Below, piece by piece: positions 11,857 through 24,918 of a stretch of DNA of 63,834 nt (position 1 is its first letter; every line of letters starts with the position of its first letter). The translations under genes and the position numbers were made by a program. This DNA comes from Zygophlyctis sp. KS116 (lineage: Eukaryota; Chytridiomycota), in contig BAAFSQ010000026.1 in assembly GCA_054661495.1 (NCBI GenBank), positions 1-63,834 of the forward strand. Direction: 5' to 3'. The notes under the pieces are model-generated. The model saw only the letters and a program-made list of their open reading frames with translations, made no database searches and had not been told where the DNA came from.

Positions 11857-11920
11857 AATAGGCTTTAAGTATTAGATCGCAGGTACAGGAAAATAGTTTT
11901 TTTCATGGCTAGAAAAATAT

Positions 11921-14739
11921 CTAAAATCCAAAATTGTTTAGCCACTGCGATAATCGATTTCTTGCACGATCTCCCTTCTTGGCTTTTGTCCTAAATTCTT
12001 TTTCATCATCTTCTTTTGCTATTCTTTTCTTGCCAGAAGTCAGAGATATATCAGTGACTCTCAAATCATCCAATGATAAAGCTTCAAGCCCCTTTTCGTA
12101 ATTTTTGTGAAGGTTTTCGAATGATAAGTCTACCATGTTCGTTAGCAAAGGTTGCATTGGCGCCTCTAAAGAAATTATAAGAAATGCATATTCAAAAGCT
12201 AAATCTTCCAAGTACGAATATTGTCCAGAAGGACCACCGTGACCGACATCTTGAATTTTTAGTAAAGTCACCCGATCAGGGTTGGTTGTCGAGATATCTA
12301 CGGTTTATAAAAAATAATTACTATTTTTCTTCAAAATATCCACCCATTTGCTTCTTTCTCCTCTTATTTTCGCCACGAATTTTAGAGGTTCAAAGAAGGC
12401 AACTCTGGGATCATTCATTCCACCAATGACCAGCATATTTGGATACTCATTTTTAGCTAATGATTCACCTGAAATATTTGTATATGGGCAATACGTCTTC
12501 ATCACATCATAAATCTCACGATTTCTTGGATCACCCCATTCCTCAAATTCTAAAGTATCAGTCGCTCATAATCTTACCAAAAGCAGTCCAAGGTATAGTG
12601 GTATCGAACATCGTATTGATCACGTCAACAAAGGGAACTTCGGTTAGTGCAGTCTTAAAAAGATCAGGGCGAAAGTTGACAACAGCTCCAATAAGTAATC
12701 CGCCTGCAGAGCGACCATATATAGACAAATTATCTGCAGTTGTATATCCTTCTTTAATCAAATATTCAGCCACCGAGCAAAAGTCATGAAAAGTATTGGG
12801 CTTTTTGGCAAGTTTTCCCTCTTCATACCATCCGCAACCCATATCTGCACCACCTCGTACATGCGCCGTACAATAGATAAAGCCTCGATCAAGCAATGAC
12901 AGACGCGCACTGGAGAATATAGGATTTGTGAAACTCCCGTAAGCCCCATAAGCATGAAGAAGTACAGGATTATGTTGAGGATCTACCATATTGATCCCCA
13001 AGAGGTCTTTTCGGTAAACAATTGATAAAGGAATGGCGGTTCCATCAACACCAGTAGCATAGAGCCGCTTGGAAAAGTATTTTGATTTATCATATGGTAT
13101 ATAACCACCAACCATCTCTTCATGTACCACAGTCATTACTCCTGAATCCATATCATAGTCAATGACTTGTTTTGGTTGAACAAATGAAGAATAAGTGAAT
13201 CGAAATATGTTACAGTCGTATTGAACCGTATTTATGAGTATATTACCACCATCAAGAACTGTACCGGGCCATATAGAGTAAACAATTTCAGAAAACCCAA
13301 CATAATGATAGTCTGAGAATTCGCCCTCTCTTAAATTGATTATTCTGATATTTTGAAGACAATTAGACCTTTCAAAGACAATCAAATGATTCTTTCTGAC
13401 TTGAAAATCTTCAATTAAAACAAAATCACGATGTTCAATCACAGTCTCTAGAAGCTCTGTCAAATCATTAGTATTTGCTGATAATCCAGAAATTGGTATA
13501 CGAGCAATATAATTATTTTTAGCTCCATCATTTGTCAATATATAAAAGTAGTCATCATGATGCTCACAGTTATACTGAACATTTTCTCTTCTTGGAAATA
13601 ACATATGTGGAATATCTTTAGAATTATCAGCTGATATATACCAAGTCTCTGATGTAATTTGAGCAGATAGTTTGATAAACATGTACTTTTCATCACAAGA
13701 TTTCTTAATAGTGACAAAAAACATTTCATCAGTTTCATGAAACAAAACCTGATCATTTTCCACAGATTGACCAAAAACATGTCTTTTAACTTGAAAAGCA
13801 CGTTCACAGTCATCCAATAGTGTATAATAAACATGATTCCCATCATTTCCATATACAAAATCTTCATAAACCCCTTGAATTTTATCTAAAAGATACTCTT
13901 TTGTTTCCATATTTAAAAAACTTGCAGTATATCTTTCATTTCCCCAATAATCCACCCCCATAGCCACATATTTAGAGTCTGGAGAATGAATCAAGAACCC
14001 AATTCTAAAATAAGATCCTTCTAATGCTTCTGGAGAAGAAGATAAAAGATTTTCATCAATATAAACCTCTTCAATCCCATTTTTTTCTCTACAATGAATC
14101 CTATATTCCTCTCCAGGTCTCTTAGTTTTAAAACTTTGAAAAAAATACATATTTTGAATAATATACCCATCCATCACTCAACAATACTCTTGCCGACTCT
14201 TCATCTTCATGCAACCTTTCAACAAATTCCTTGAATAACAACTTTTGTAAACCTTTTGACGACTCCATATATTTATCAGTATAATCATTTTCACGCTTAA
14301 TATATTCCAAAACTTCTGAATTCGACTTATCATTTAACCAAGCATAATCATCACTCCATTCTTCTCCATGACAATTAATGTATTCATATGGTTTAACTTT
14401 ACATAATGGCGGTTTAAGTTTATGTCTTGGCGTTTCATTTGATAAATCCTTTAATATTTGAAACATTCCCTTCCACACAATTGGACAATATTGCGGATCT
14501 GCAATACAAGCTTCATGCAACTTTGAACATATTCCTGGCAAGACGGAAACCAAATTACTCGGATCCTGCGATATAAACTCATTGACCGCTTGCAGATTAT
14601 CCAAGTCTGGAAGTACAGAAGCCAATGGAGTTCCTGGCGGTACATAGCTTCTAATGGGAGTAATAGACCTATTTAACTCTAGCGTTTTATCCTTTCGCAC
14701 AGACATTTTGAAAGAATCGTTCTCTGTAGTAATTCTCAA
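11921..14739 (-). CDS. oligopeptidase B-like serine peptidase (S9A)
   Basis: Exons 14149-14739, 12578-14120, 12322-12549 and 11921-12297 (introns 28, 28 and 24 nt) give 912 residues. A beta-propeller half precedes the alpha/beta-hydrolase half. Catalytic residues are visible: Ser in GRSAGG (about 667), Asp in MNDPRV and His in VGHGG. WLNDKSNSEVLEYIKRENDY is the family's usual N-terminal entry, and HARGGADMGCGWYEEG is typical of oligopeptidase B, which cleaves short peptides after Arg/Lys. It is longer than bacterial OpB (about 690): about 110 extra residues at the N-terminus and a basic C-terminal tail (KEFRTKAKKGDRARNRLS). Met12 (14706) is another possible start. It is divergent from cactin, 71 bp apart. 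Confidence 0.95.
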
Positions 14740-14810
14740 GATTTCAACACGAATCGACCATGCCGTTCCATAACCTAGATTTTTGCCGCTTATTTACAGA
14801 ATAAGTTATT

Positions 14811-16221
14811 ATGCAAGAGATACACATACAGGACTTACTGTTTGACTTGGAGCAGTCGAAAGCAAGAGCATTAATTAGAATCAAGGAATTTAGAGCAGGG
14901 CCGGTCGATGTGATCCTGGGGAATCTGAATATGTCTATAGATCCAGTGTTTGCTCTCGATCTGTCTAGCGCTGGGTATGAAATGTCGACTGATCTTTTGG
15001 ATTTATCAAACTTATCAATCGCCGATTTAAATTTAATTCAGTCTGATCTAAAATATCTGCTATTGGATAAATTATTCAAGGAATTTTGGGGGAAAATTGG
15101 GATTTGGATACAAGCAGAAATTGCTAAAAGAGAAACTTTTGGTATGGCTGATTCTATTTTAAATGATTTAAATGAAATGTTTTCAGGGAAATCATTGGAA
15201 GAATTATCAGATTTAAAATTACAAATTACAAAAAAGATTCATTCAGGTGGTATGATTGATTTTGATTATTGGAATGTGGCTCTAAAGTATTTGGAAGTAG
15301 CATTGGCTAAAAGTGATGCTTTTAGGATTTATAATGGGTTTTTTAAAGGTTATACTGAAATGATAAAGAAGCAGAAACGGGCTGTTACTCCAAGAACAAG
15401 TATAACATATCCCTTAAAAAGACCAAAAGCAATACCACAGTCTAATAAACTAGAAGAGACTGAAATTGAAGAGACTATAGATTCTGGGAATATTTTAGAC
15501 AATAATTCTGGTCCTCAAAAGTTTACAATTATACCAAAGGAATTTAAGCATTTACCAATCTTGAAGGAGTCTGAATTTCAAGAAAATTTGTTGAAAATGA
15601 TTAATGAAGCTTGCTTAAGATTTATTCATCCTAAATTACAAGGAGAAGGTGGTGTAGTCGAACACAAGATTAAATCACGAGATGAAGAAGAAAGAGAAGA
15701 AGCATTTCGTAGAAATTCTGAATCAGGAATCACTCCAGAAGAATCTGTTTTTAAAAAAGATGAAGTATTTCTACCTTGTTCTCCGGTAATTCTATTGCAT
15801 TTTAATTTTTTAGAATATTGATATTAAATATAGACTACGGAAGCCTAAATACTACAATTCTATAAAGACTATTGTAGAATGGAACAAATACAATAGCTCT
15901 CATTTTAATGAATTCAATCCACCTCCAAAAATTGTTGATGGCTATAAATTTAACTTGTATTATCCAGATCTAATTGATAAATCAAAGCCTCCAAATTATC
16001 AAATCAGCCCTGATGTTACAGAAGAAACAAGGATATTAAGGTTTAGTGCTGGTCAACCGTATTCGGACATTGCATTTAGAATCGTCAATAAGCCTTGGGA
16101 TATTTGTCATAGAAGAGGTTTTAGAGTGGATTTTGAAAAGTAAGTCTTGATAATACTTACTCAAAGTGGACATTTAAGATTATATTTTGGATTTAAAAAG
16201 GATCCGTTCACTCAGATCTAG
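14811..16221 (+). CDS. CACTIN: cactin, spliceosome-associated protein
   Basis: Exons 14811-15785, 15814-16139 and 16167-16221 (introns 28 and 27 nt) encode 451 residues. The N-terminal half matches the cactin middle domain (RIKEFRAGPVDVILGNLN). The C-terminal 125 residues are the highly conserved cactin C-terminal domain (RKPKYYNSIKTIVEWNKYNS, PPPKIVDGYKFNLYYPDLID, ILRFSAGQPYSDIAFRIVN, GFRVDFENGHLRLYFGFK). Cactin joins late spliceosomes and aids exon definition and splicing fidelity. The protein is shorter than the animal one (about 750) because the N-terminal Arg/Ser-rich region is nearly absent. Only 67 bp separate its stop from the preferred start of the forkhead gene. Confidence 0.95.
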
Positions 16222-16288
16222 ATGCGCCTCACGCCACACGCGATTGTTCTCTTTGTCCATTGTGTGCATTATTGTGACGTTTAATAAA

Positions 16289-17200
16289 ATGAATTCAGTA
16301 GATAACTTTGATATTGATTACCGTTTATTCAAGGAACACTCTCAATCAACAATTATTTCTGATGAAAGCCATTTAAGTTGTGGATCCTCATCAGAAGGTA
16401 AAAAGACCTGGTCTCATCTTCTCAATGATCCTTTACCAAAGACAGACAGCATATATCGAAAGCCAACTCACTCTTACTCTAGCCTCATATCTGAAGCCAT
16501 TCGATTGAGCGTCAAGGGGCAATTAACACTGAATGAGATCTACACTTGGCTCCTAGAAAAGTTTCCATACTTCAAGGCTGCTGGTACTGGATGGAAGGTA
16601 AAGATGATCTATTAATAATATAAGAATTCTATCCGTCATACGTTATCTACAAACCAGAAGTTTGTCCGGGTCCCAAGACCAGCCAAAGAGCCAGGCAAAG
16701 GTGCTTATTGGACCATAAGAGATATCGATCGCCCTGTTGGCAGATTGGGAAGAAAGCCATCATATATTCAAAAGAATGATGATGAATTTAATACTCTTTC
16801 TTCCCAAAGAAACTCTTCAACCAGTAGAAGTAATGAGTACTTTGAAATTATGCCTGACATCACATATTCTCAAGACTTTGATTCATCTTGTATAATGAAT
16901 GACAATCGAGGTTCTAATCATTATCAAAATGTTTATCTTCCTTCTTTCCAATCATCTGATAAGTCTGCGCATATGGCTCTCGGACATACTTTACCTCCTC
17001 CGACGATAGGTCATTCAGATGTGCTTTATGGATTAGATACTATGTATCCAGATTATGGCCATACAAACTATGCACCAACAGTTCCAAGAGTTTCACTATC
17101 CAGTGAATCTTCTGCTTTATTCGATGATTGGACCGCAACGAGCAGTATCAGTAACATCAAGCTCACTCCATTAAATTTAGGATTTTCAAAGGATTTGTAG
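16289..17200 (+). CDS. forkhead (winged-helix) transcription factor
   Basis: Exons 16289-16597 and 16625-17200 (27-nt intron) give 294 residues. The forkhead domain spans about residues 55-140 and is interrupted by the intron: [37 protein letters not shown], then [16 protein letters not shown] and GKGAYWTI. The recognition helix NSIRHTLS is intact. The second half is a Ser/Asn/Tyr-rich low-complexity region likely used for activation. I chose Met at 16289 because upstream in-frame codons overlap the end of cactin. It would bind RYAAAYA sites, and two such sequences lie upstream of the kinase gene starting at 43216. It converges on TSR1 with 43 bp between stops. Confidence 0.93.
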
Positions 17201-17243
17201 ATTCAATTATTCAGAGTTCTAGTTAAATAAAATCTTTATTCTT

Positions 17244-19648
17244 TTAATCTTCTTCCATGATGTTTTGGTCAATGTGTGTTTCCAAGCCGTCATACAAGAC
17301 AGTAGTCCATTTAGGAAATACTCTTTTGTAAAGGTTCATGCATACTGTATCCTGGCCTTTTAAAGGTCCATCAAATACACATTTCATGTAGCCATGAGTA
17401 CCGAGAGATTCTTTAATATGACCAATACGACCATACTTTGTACTCAACTGAACCGGTTTAAAATAGTTAATATCCTCTGGAGTGAAAAACATGAATCTAA
17501 TTGTTGCGCCTCGTTTGTGAACTTTGAACGGATGTCCAGTCAATACGATACGTTTTACAACAATTCTGGAGGGATCAATATCTAAGATAGATCCGGATCC
17601 AATAAAAGGGGTATGAGCTTCTATGTTTAAGATAAGGAAAGTATACCTGCTGTCCAATTCATGCCCTCTTCATCGTATTTAAATAGAAATACGGGGGCAG
17701 GTCCAAACTGAATCGGAGCATACACTGTCCCAACTGAAATTCTGCCATTTTGAAGAAATCTGTCGAATTTGTGGACATTATTAGCTCCTCCTTTTGTAAA
17801 ACTGGAGTATACTGGCTGGACAATATATTTTCTAAAGCCACATACTAACAGTACTCGATCTTTGGATTTAATTGGATCTGTGTATTCAGAATGCCTTTGA
17901 ACGGTAAAGTTAAGCACCGAGAATTTTCGTTCATAAGGAAATAAAGAGAATAGGAAGAACAGTCCTTGTTTCTTTAGAACATCTAACATTATTACATCAT
18001 TAGAGTCTTACCTTGTACACTTTCTGGTACATTTTTTATATAAACTGTCACTCTAGAACCGACTGGAACACCCTCTTTATCCTTAGATCGCAAAGCTTTC
18101 TTCTGAGAATGCTTGAAATTTTCAAACTGAAATATCCGAGAATAGTCAACGGGAAGATTTTCATATGGATCCCAAGGAGAGGTTCGAAAGCTTTTTAAAC
18201 CTCGATACTTTTGAAATCTAACTCTGGCTGGTGAATTTAGAGGTGTATCAACTTCATCTGGGAATGAAAGGTCTTCCTTACTCTTTTTTTGTCTTTCAAG
18301 ATAGTCTTGCAGCCTATTATATTATTCGGATAATGTGAAATACTCTTTTTCCTCTTTCTCGGCATCTATTGTAGAGTCAAACGCTCCAGATCTATCCTCT
18401 AGTTCAACTTCTTCAAACTCTTCATTATAACAGCCGTTAGATTCAGAAGCAGAATCATGTACTGACGTCTCCATATCCAAATCAAATTCTGTACCATTCG
18501 TGTCATCATCATTCTCTTCTTCATGATCAGAATCAATAATCCAAGCAGCTTGATAGGAAGATGTACCTTTTGGGACTCTTCTAGTCCTTTTTTTCATGTC
18601 TCCTGAAATATTATTTTCAGAGGCATGTATCTCTTCATCTGTCGGCCATGTCTGCTCTCCATCCATTGGATCTGGCTCATTTTGTGATTCTAGGCTTTCG
18701 GCCGATTCAATGTCTGGAACATTTAAGATCATAGGCTCTATATCCATTATCTGAGTCAAAAGATGATTCTGCCCATTCGGAAATTCAGAAGTAATTTTCT
18801 CAATTTGAAAATCGCCAAAGTTTTGAAGATGAACCAACCGATTTGCAGATAATGCTGCTCCCCTAACAATTCCCGAAACCTTTAAAACCCCATCATTTAC
18901 TAGATATTCTACATTTTCCGCAATCATATAAGAATGTCTATCTCTCCATTGAACTGATTTCAATCTTGAATCCGAAATAAAACGTAAAATTTTCTGATTA
19001 TTCATTGAAAAAACCTTGTGATCATCAGTAAAATGATGATGCATATAATATTCTATAGACTTTATAATATCTGATTGTGTTTTTACTGAATCTGTATCTG
19101 AAAGAAACTATTTCCTTTAATTTTGAAAATTTTACCTGTATTACAGATGCAGCCGCTGGCATTCCTTGAGCCTTTAACAATGACATGCATTTTTCACCAA
19201 AAGCATCTACTTCTTCTTTTGCAGAGACTATAAACATGACTATATCAGCAACCTTGACAGCATCTAGAATCTGCATCAAATGTCTTTTTGTAGGAATAAA
19301 TTGAATTTTCTGATTATGGAAAGATGCATTCATGATTCCCATACTGTGAGCCGATGCATTAGTCTGTTGACTCATCCATTGCAAAACATTTTCAGCATCA
19401 ACATCTGGACATAGCGGTACCAATGCAACAACTTTTGGGATCCCACAAGCCCCCGAATACAATTTTTTAGTAGAATTTAAATCAGATTTCTTCTTTAATA
19501 AATTCAGCCTTGATGTATTCTTGCGATCAACCTTTGATTGATCTTTTTTAGATTTATGAATTCCCCCTTGACTAATTTTCTTCTTCCCCTTTGCCCCTTT
19601 GAACGGCTTATTGGGCTTTTTCAATGACGATCTGTGAGAGAAACTCAT
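17244..19648 (-). CDS. TSR1: pre-rRNA-processing protein TSR1 (BMS1/TSR1 family)
   Basis: Exons 19136-19648, 18344-19107, 18012-18313, 17647-17982 and 17244-17620 (introns 28, 30, 29 and 26 nt) give 763 residues, close to yeast (788). TSR1 is a GTPase-like assembly factor of the 40S ribosomal subunit that blocks early subunit joining. Seen here: a basic N-terminus, a degenerate G domain (PKVVALVPLCPDVDAENVLQ), an acidic middle, FPDEVDTPLNSPARVRF, then the beta-barrel regions with RIVLTGHPFKVHKRGATIRF. No P-loop lysine motif is seen, as expected for TSR1 and unlike BMS1. Confidence 0.96.
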
Positions 19649-19873
19649 TTTTTGACAATTACGGACAAGAGTTATGGTCAGGGCTTGAACAAATTTCTTA
19701 ATTTTTTAAATTTTCACAAGACTTCACAAGACTAGTTTTACAGACCAGTAAATACTTTTAAAAAAGTATAAACTCAATCTGAATTAAAGTATCTCAAGTT
19801 TTCTAATTTCAAGTCTTAAACATTTATTGAACCCAAACTTCACCCCAACTTCACCCTAAATCCTCTTCCTGTT

Positions 19874-20521
19874 TCAAATAAGTCGTTTTACTTCAAAAAA
19901 TCTAAATTTTCACTTCAAAAAAACTATTTACCTCTTCAAATAATAGACTTGAAAAAGACAAGAACCTGCTACAAGTGAAAATTGTAAAATAGACCATAAT
20001 AAAACACGAGAGTAAGTACTTTCAACAGTTTTAGAGTGTGTAAATGCTCTTTGAACCAAATAAACTTGTTCATCTCTAAAAATATTAATTTGATCTTTTA
20101 AAAATTGAATTTCATCACTTGTACCACGATGTGCTTCATCATGTCTAGTAAAACTCTTTTCATACTTTTTTTGTTCATCTGGTCCATAAATATTAAAAGT
20201 TATTTCTAAATCATTTGAAGAATAACTACTCTTAAAACAAACATCAAATTGTCCATTAGTATTAGATTCTAAAGCTATAGAGCCTGAATTGTCTCTAGTT
20301 ACAGTCTTTACAACATGTCCTGCAGGATGTTTCACGTAAAAATCAATAAAATCATTTGAACTCAAGTGAGTATCAACCGCAAAGGATGCGTCAAAACGAT
20401 CAAATTCAGCTAAATCTTGATAAAAACATTCAACTTGTCCTGGTTGAAGAGTTATAGACGCAGACCCCCAAGAATAGACGGTCAATGCAAACAATGAAAC
20501 AAGAAGAATTTTCATTTTCAA
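19874..20521 (-). CDS. p24-beta family cargo receptor (TMED2/Emp24)
   Basis: Exons 19932-20521 and 19874-19901 (30-nt intron) give 205 residues. There is a signal peptide (residues 1-22), a GOLD domain with its two conserved Cys (VECFYQDL and FDVCFKSSYS), a coiled coil (about 125-165), one transmembrane helix and the cytosolic tail YYLKRFFEVKRLI. That tail matches the p24-beta (TMED2) type, with the FF motif for COPII and basic residues for COPI. It shuttles between ER and Golgi sorting GPI-anchored cargo. The short last exon carries the diagnostic tail. It is divergent from muskelin, 62 bp apart. Confidence 0.95.
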
Positions 20522-20583
20522 GATCCTCGACCCTGGCGCTCTGTCACGTAGCAGCGTAGCAGTCGGAGAAACGCTCTTTTAAA

Positions 20584-22991
20584 ATGATTACGCAAAGTCC
20601 GGACAAGTCAAACAATATTCTAGACTATGATGTTTACACGTGGTCATCTTACTCTGCATCATACTTTCCAAGAAATATTAAAATTAATAAACCAACGGAC
20701 CAGTCGTCACGTTGGTCCTCTGGATCAAATGATCAAATGCAATTCCTGACTTTGAAATTAAATCAAACGTCTGTGCTACATTCAATTACGTTTGGTAAAT
20801 ATCACAAGGTTCATGTCTGTAATTTAAAGGAATTCAAAATATACGCGGGAATGACTCCAAATAATATGACTCAAGTTCTACATTCAGGACTTAAAAATGA
20901 TTCAGAAATGGAGACTTTTCAGGTAAAATACAAGGCAAATAGTGTTGTTTTTCCTTGTTTATATATTAAAATTTGTCCTCTATTGGCTTGGGGAGCAAAC
21001 TTTAATTTTTCTGTTTGGTTTGTAGAATTACAGGGGATAAGTCATGTTGAAACAGTTCAAAAGATTTATAGAGATTATATCCAGGTAAAAATTTAATATC
21101 CAAGCAGTAAAATTTTATTACTAAAAAGAGTAAAATTTTATTTGGAATTTTTGAATTTAATGGAATAGTTTCGTGAAACGGAAGTTATTAGACTCTGCTT
21201 AAAACATTTTAGACAAAGAAATTATCAAGATACATTTCATAGTCTTCAAAAAAAGACTCATTTAAAATTAGAAGAAGGTTTATTGACTGAAATTCACGAG
21301 ACAATGGTAAATTTACTCTTTAATATAAAGGTTTTAAATGGTGATTTTGAAAAGGCTGAAAAATTAATTGCAGATGCAGCAAAAACAGGATTATTTGCAG
21401 AATATATTTCATCTTGCGCATATAAGCCAATTTGGACTAAAATTGAAGCAAAAACTTTTGGTAATTGATTGGAAATTTTATTAAAAGGTGATGCACCAAC
21501 TATGAGAGGGGGTCATCAGATGTGTATTGACTCAAGAAAAGGGTTGATTTACATTTTTGGAGGATGGGATGGTTCAAAGGAGTTGTCAGACTTTTGGAGC
21601 TATGATATATCTAGTAATAAGTGGGAATGTATTAGTTCTGACACAAAAAAGTGATTTTAGTATATTAAATATTAGGCAAGGTGGACCAGGTCCCAGATCA
21701 TGTCATAAAATATGTTTAGATGAAAAGAATCGTCTCATTTATGTTTTGGGGAGATATATTGAGCCTGATGGTACTGCTAATAATCCTATTGAAAATGATT
21801 TTTGGAAATATGATACTGTAAAAAAGTCTTGGACATTGATCAGCGCAAATACTCAGGTACTATTATTTATATTTAATATCTAGAATGATGGTGGTCCAGA
21901 ACTAATTTATGACCATCAAATGGTTATTGATTCAACAAAACAAAATCTTTTTGTATTTGGAGGAAGGATTGTTAGTATGGACTCTTCTCAAGTTAATTAC
22001 TCTGGACTTTATGTTTATTCAATTCCAAATGACTCTTGGAAGCTATTAAAAACCGATGGCAGTAATGCAGATGCTCCTTCCTTGCTTAAATCAAGAATCG
22101 GACATACAATGCTTCTAAATGAAGCTTCTAGAGAGCTTTACATATTTGCAGGACAGCGTAATAAGGATTATCTGGCTGACTTTTATTCCTATAATATTGA
22201 TACTGAAGAGTTACGACAAATATCTCGAGACTATAGCAAACAAGGTGGCCCTGATGCTGGATTTACTCAGAGAACTACCATGGATTTTGAATTGGAGGAA
22301 CTCTATGTTTTTTCAGGTCTTACAAAAGAAAAAAACAATACCCAAGAGACTGTTAAAAATTCTTTATGGGTATATAACATTAATATGGAGAAATGGAGTA
22401 AAATTTATCAAAATGAGAATACCGGAACAGAGTATTGGAATAAAATGTGTGCCACTGAACCTTGCCCAAGATTTGCCCATCAGTTGGTCTATGATTCTAA
22501 AAGCAAAATTCAGTACTTGTTTGGTGGCAATCCTGGTGAAAATGGCCAACCTAATTTACGTTTAGACGATTTTTGGAAATTGGAATTGGTTAGGTATGTC
22601 AATTTTTTTATAAATATGCAGACCTCAAATCCAAGATGTTTTAAGAAAAGCAATATTCTGCATCCGTAGACAAGTCTTTCGAGAACTTTGTCAACAGGGA
22701 GATTCTGTCCGAGCCCTAAAGTACCTTCAGATGGAACTTGGCTCAGTTGTGAATCATAATAATGAGGAAGAATCCAGTTTATTTAGAAAATTAACAAGCT
22801 GGTTATTTGGTTGGGATGATTCTATAGACACTGGAATTAAGTCTCCTGATATGCCTGGTACGCGATTGTTATTTTAACTGATAGACTTTTATCCATCAAG
22901 GACTGAACTCTATGAATCTCTTTTAGAATTTTTCCCAGACTCAATGCGTGAGCCCAAAGGAAATATCGTGGATCTTGTTCCCATGATTTAG
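20584..22991 (+). CDS. MKLN1: muskelin, CTLH/GID ubiquitin ligase subunit
   Basis: Eight exons (20584-21084, 21169-21306, 21331-21460, 21488-21650, 21676-21856, 21884-22593, 22622-22857, 22885-22991) give 721 residues, against 735 in human. Domains in order: discoidin-like (about 10-155), LisH/CTLH (RLCLKHFRQRNYQDTFHSL; MVLNGDFEKAEKLIADA), then kelch repeats (GGHQMCIDSRKGLIYIFGGW; ARFAHQLVYD-type blocks) and a conserved tail (FFPDSM-x3-KGNIVDLVPMI). Muskelin is a substrate-binding arm of the CTLH E3 ligase. Six of the seven introns are 24-28 nt. The first is 84 nt, the longest in the window, and holds internal repeats. One intron uses a GTGA donor. Confidence 0.97.
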
Positions 22992-23020
22992 TAACAGAAT
23001 GTTTAGGGGCAACAGGTGGA

Positions 23021-24763
23021 ATGCTGGTTCCTAGTGCTGCGATTGAAGGCGATAATTTCGATGGATTGGCCATATTGTTTCCTAATGTAAATGTTGACTT
23101 TAAGCACTTGAATTCCGCTGTATTGAGTCATTTGGAAGTGGACGATCGACTTGGAAAAGAGCCCATCCTGATAGTTGATGAGAACAGTCCCGGTTCAAGA
23201 TTAGTAATGGGACCCGTCGGTCAGTTGAATGGCGATGTTGATGATGTCCGCCGGTATTCTGAGGCTTCTAGATCGTTATTGAAGTTTTGTTCTTCTGTCG
23301 GTATGAAGAGACCATTGTTCTGGATAGTTGATCCAAACGATTGTTCACGCCTTAATTCCGATTATCGCTATAGATTGATTGTCAGTATGTTGGGGCTTGA
23401 AGCTCAATCATATATCCCACTACAGGCTAGAGAACATTTTTTGAATTTTGCTGCTGCAGAACCTGAAATCGGAATCTATAATTTGTCTCCTTGGATGGCA
23501 TCTTGGGTAGCTGCTGTAGATTCTGGAAGACGATTGGCAAAGGATGTTGGAGGATCTGATCCAGAGAGAATGGCGCCATTTAAATGTGCAAATTATCTTA
23601 TGGATGCATTTAGATCGGATGATAATGTGTCTGTAACAGTCATAAGTGATCCTAAAGTTCTTCAAGCTGAATATCCATTGTTGGATGCAGTTGCGCGTGC
23701 GTCTTATCAAGTTTCTAGACATTCGCCCTGCGTTATTCGTAAGATGAGATATAAGTGATAATAGGACTTGAATATTACTCGCCTGATCCAGATTCTGTTG
23801 TGGAAAATATATTTTTGATTGGAAAAGGAGTTACATATGATACTGGAGGTGCAGATATCAAGTATATTTAGTTAAACTTATTCTAGACACGGTGGGCATA
23901 TGAAAGGTATGTCAAGGGATAAATGTGGTGCAGCAGCTTGTGCTGGATTTATGAAGACTGTGATTTTAATATTTCTGATTATAGGTTGCTGCTCTAAAGC
24001 CAAAAAATGTCAATGTGATTGCATACCTAGGATTTGTTAGAAATTCAAGTGGTGCTGATAATGTATATTTACAAATTCTAAGATTAGTATGTATCTGATG
24101 AGATTATTGTGTCAAGAGCTGGTGTGCGAGTTCTGATTGGAAATACTGATGCTGAAGGAAGAATGGTTATGGGAGGTAATTTATTAGTTTAATTCATTAG
24201 ATTTATTGGCTCAAGCAAAAGAGGTGTCATTGACAATGAAAAAACCTTCACGTTTAATGACTGTTGCAACATTAACTGGGCATGCTATTCGTGCAGTTGG
24301 GTGTGGTTATTCTATTTCTTTAGATAATGGACCAGCAATAGCAGAAGGTATATCAAAACGGTTATTTGAGGCTGGACATTTGATCGGAGAACCTTTTGAA
24401 ACTTCTACTTTGAGACGTGAAGATTTTAAAGTATTTAAAGTATTCTAAATCTACTAGTTTATCAAACCTACAGCAATCACTGAAGATGTTGTTCAGGCAA
24501 ATTCTGAGCCTTCTACAATGACTTCTAGAGGTCATCAATACCCAGCAGCCTTTTTATCTGTCGCTTCAGGATTAGTAGATCACGGTATTGACTCTAAAAA
24601 CCCCATTTGTTATACTCATGTAGATATAGCAGGATCTGCTGAAGAAGGAGGAGGAGGGTAATTATAGATATTTCTAAATTCAAGTTTATCTTTACCATCC
24701 GTTACCGGTGCGCCTATAGCAGCATTGTCATTGGCGTTTTTAGGAATCAAGGAAAAATACTAA
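23021..24763 (+). CDS. leucyl aminopeptidase family M17 (W07G4.4/NPEPL1 type)
   Basis: Eight exons (23021-23738, 23765-23861, 23887-23959, 23985-24062, 24088-24175, 24201-24430, 24458-24657, 24685-24763; introns 25-27 nt) give 520 residues. The metal site is visible: GKGVTYDTGG (about 259-268), HMKGMSRDKCGAAA and NTDAEGRMVMG (about 341), the hallmark of M17 di-zinc aminopeptidases. The C-terminal VDIAGSAEEGGGG stretch resembles the nematode W07G4.4 subfamily, which has the same length. The probable activity is removal of N-terminal residues from cytosolic peptides. The start is 29 bp after the muskelin stop. The same frame is open for some codons upstream but lacks another ATG. Confidence 0.93.
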
Positions 24764-24918
24764 TATTTTTTACTGTTTATTCCATTATTTAGAATATCTG
24801 AGATCATTAAATCATAAATCTTTTCAATAAAAACTCAAGAAAGAGATTCTTGTAAATCTAAAATTATAGATTTGTGATTATTCTTCTTACACATGAATTG
24901 AACCAAATTCCATAAAAT

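Noticed and set aside
21085-21168. Reading the muskelin intron as three tiny introns with 2-nt and 1-nt exons
   Set aside because: It would also keep frame, but a single intron explains the protein without an extra residue and needs fewer assumptions.
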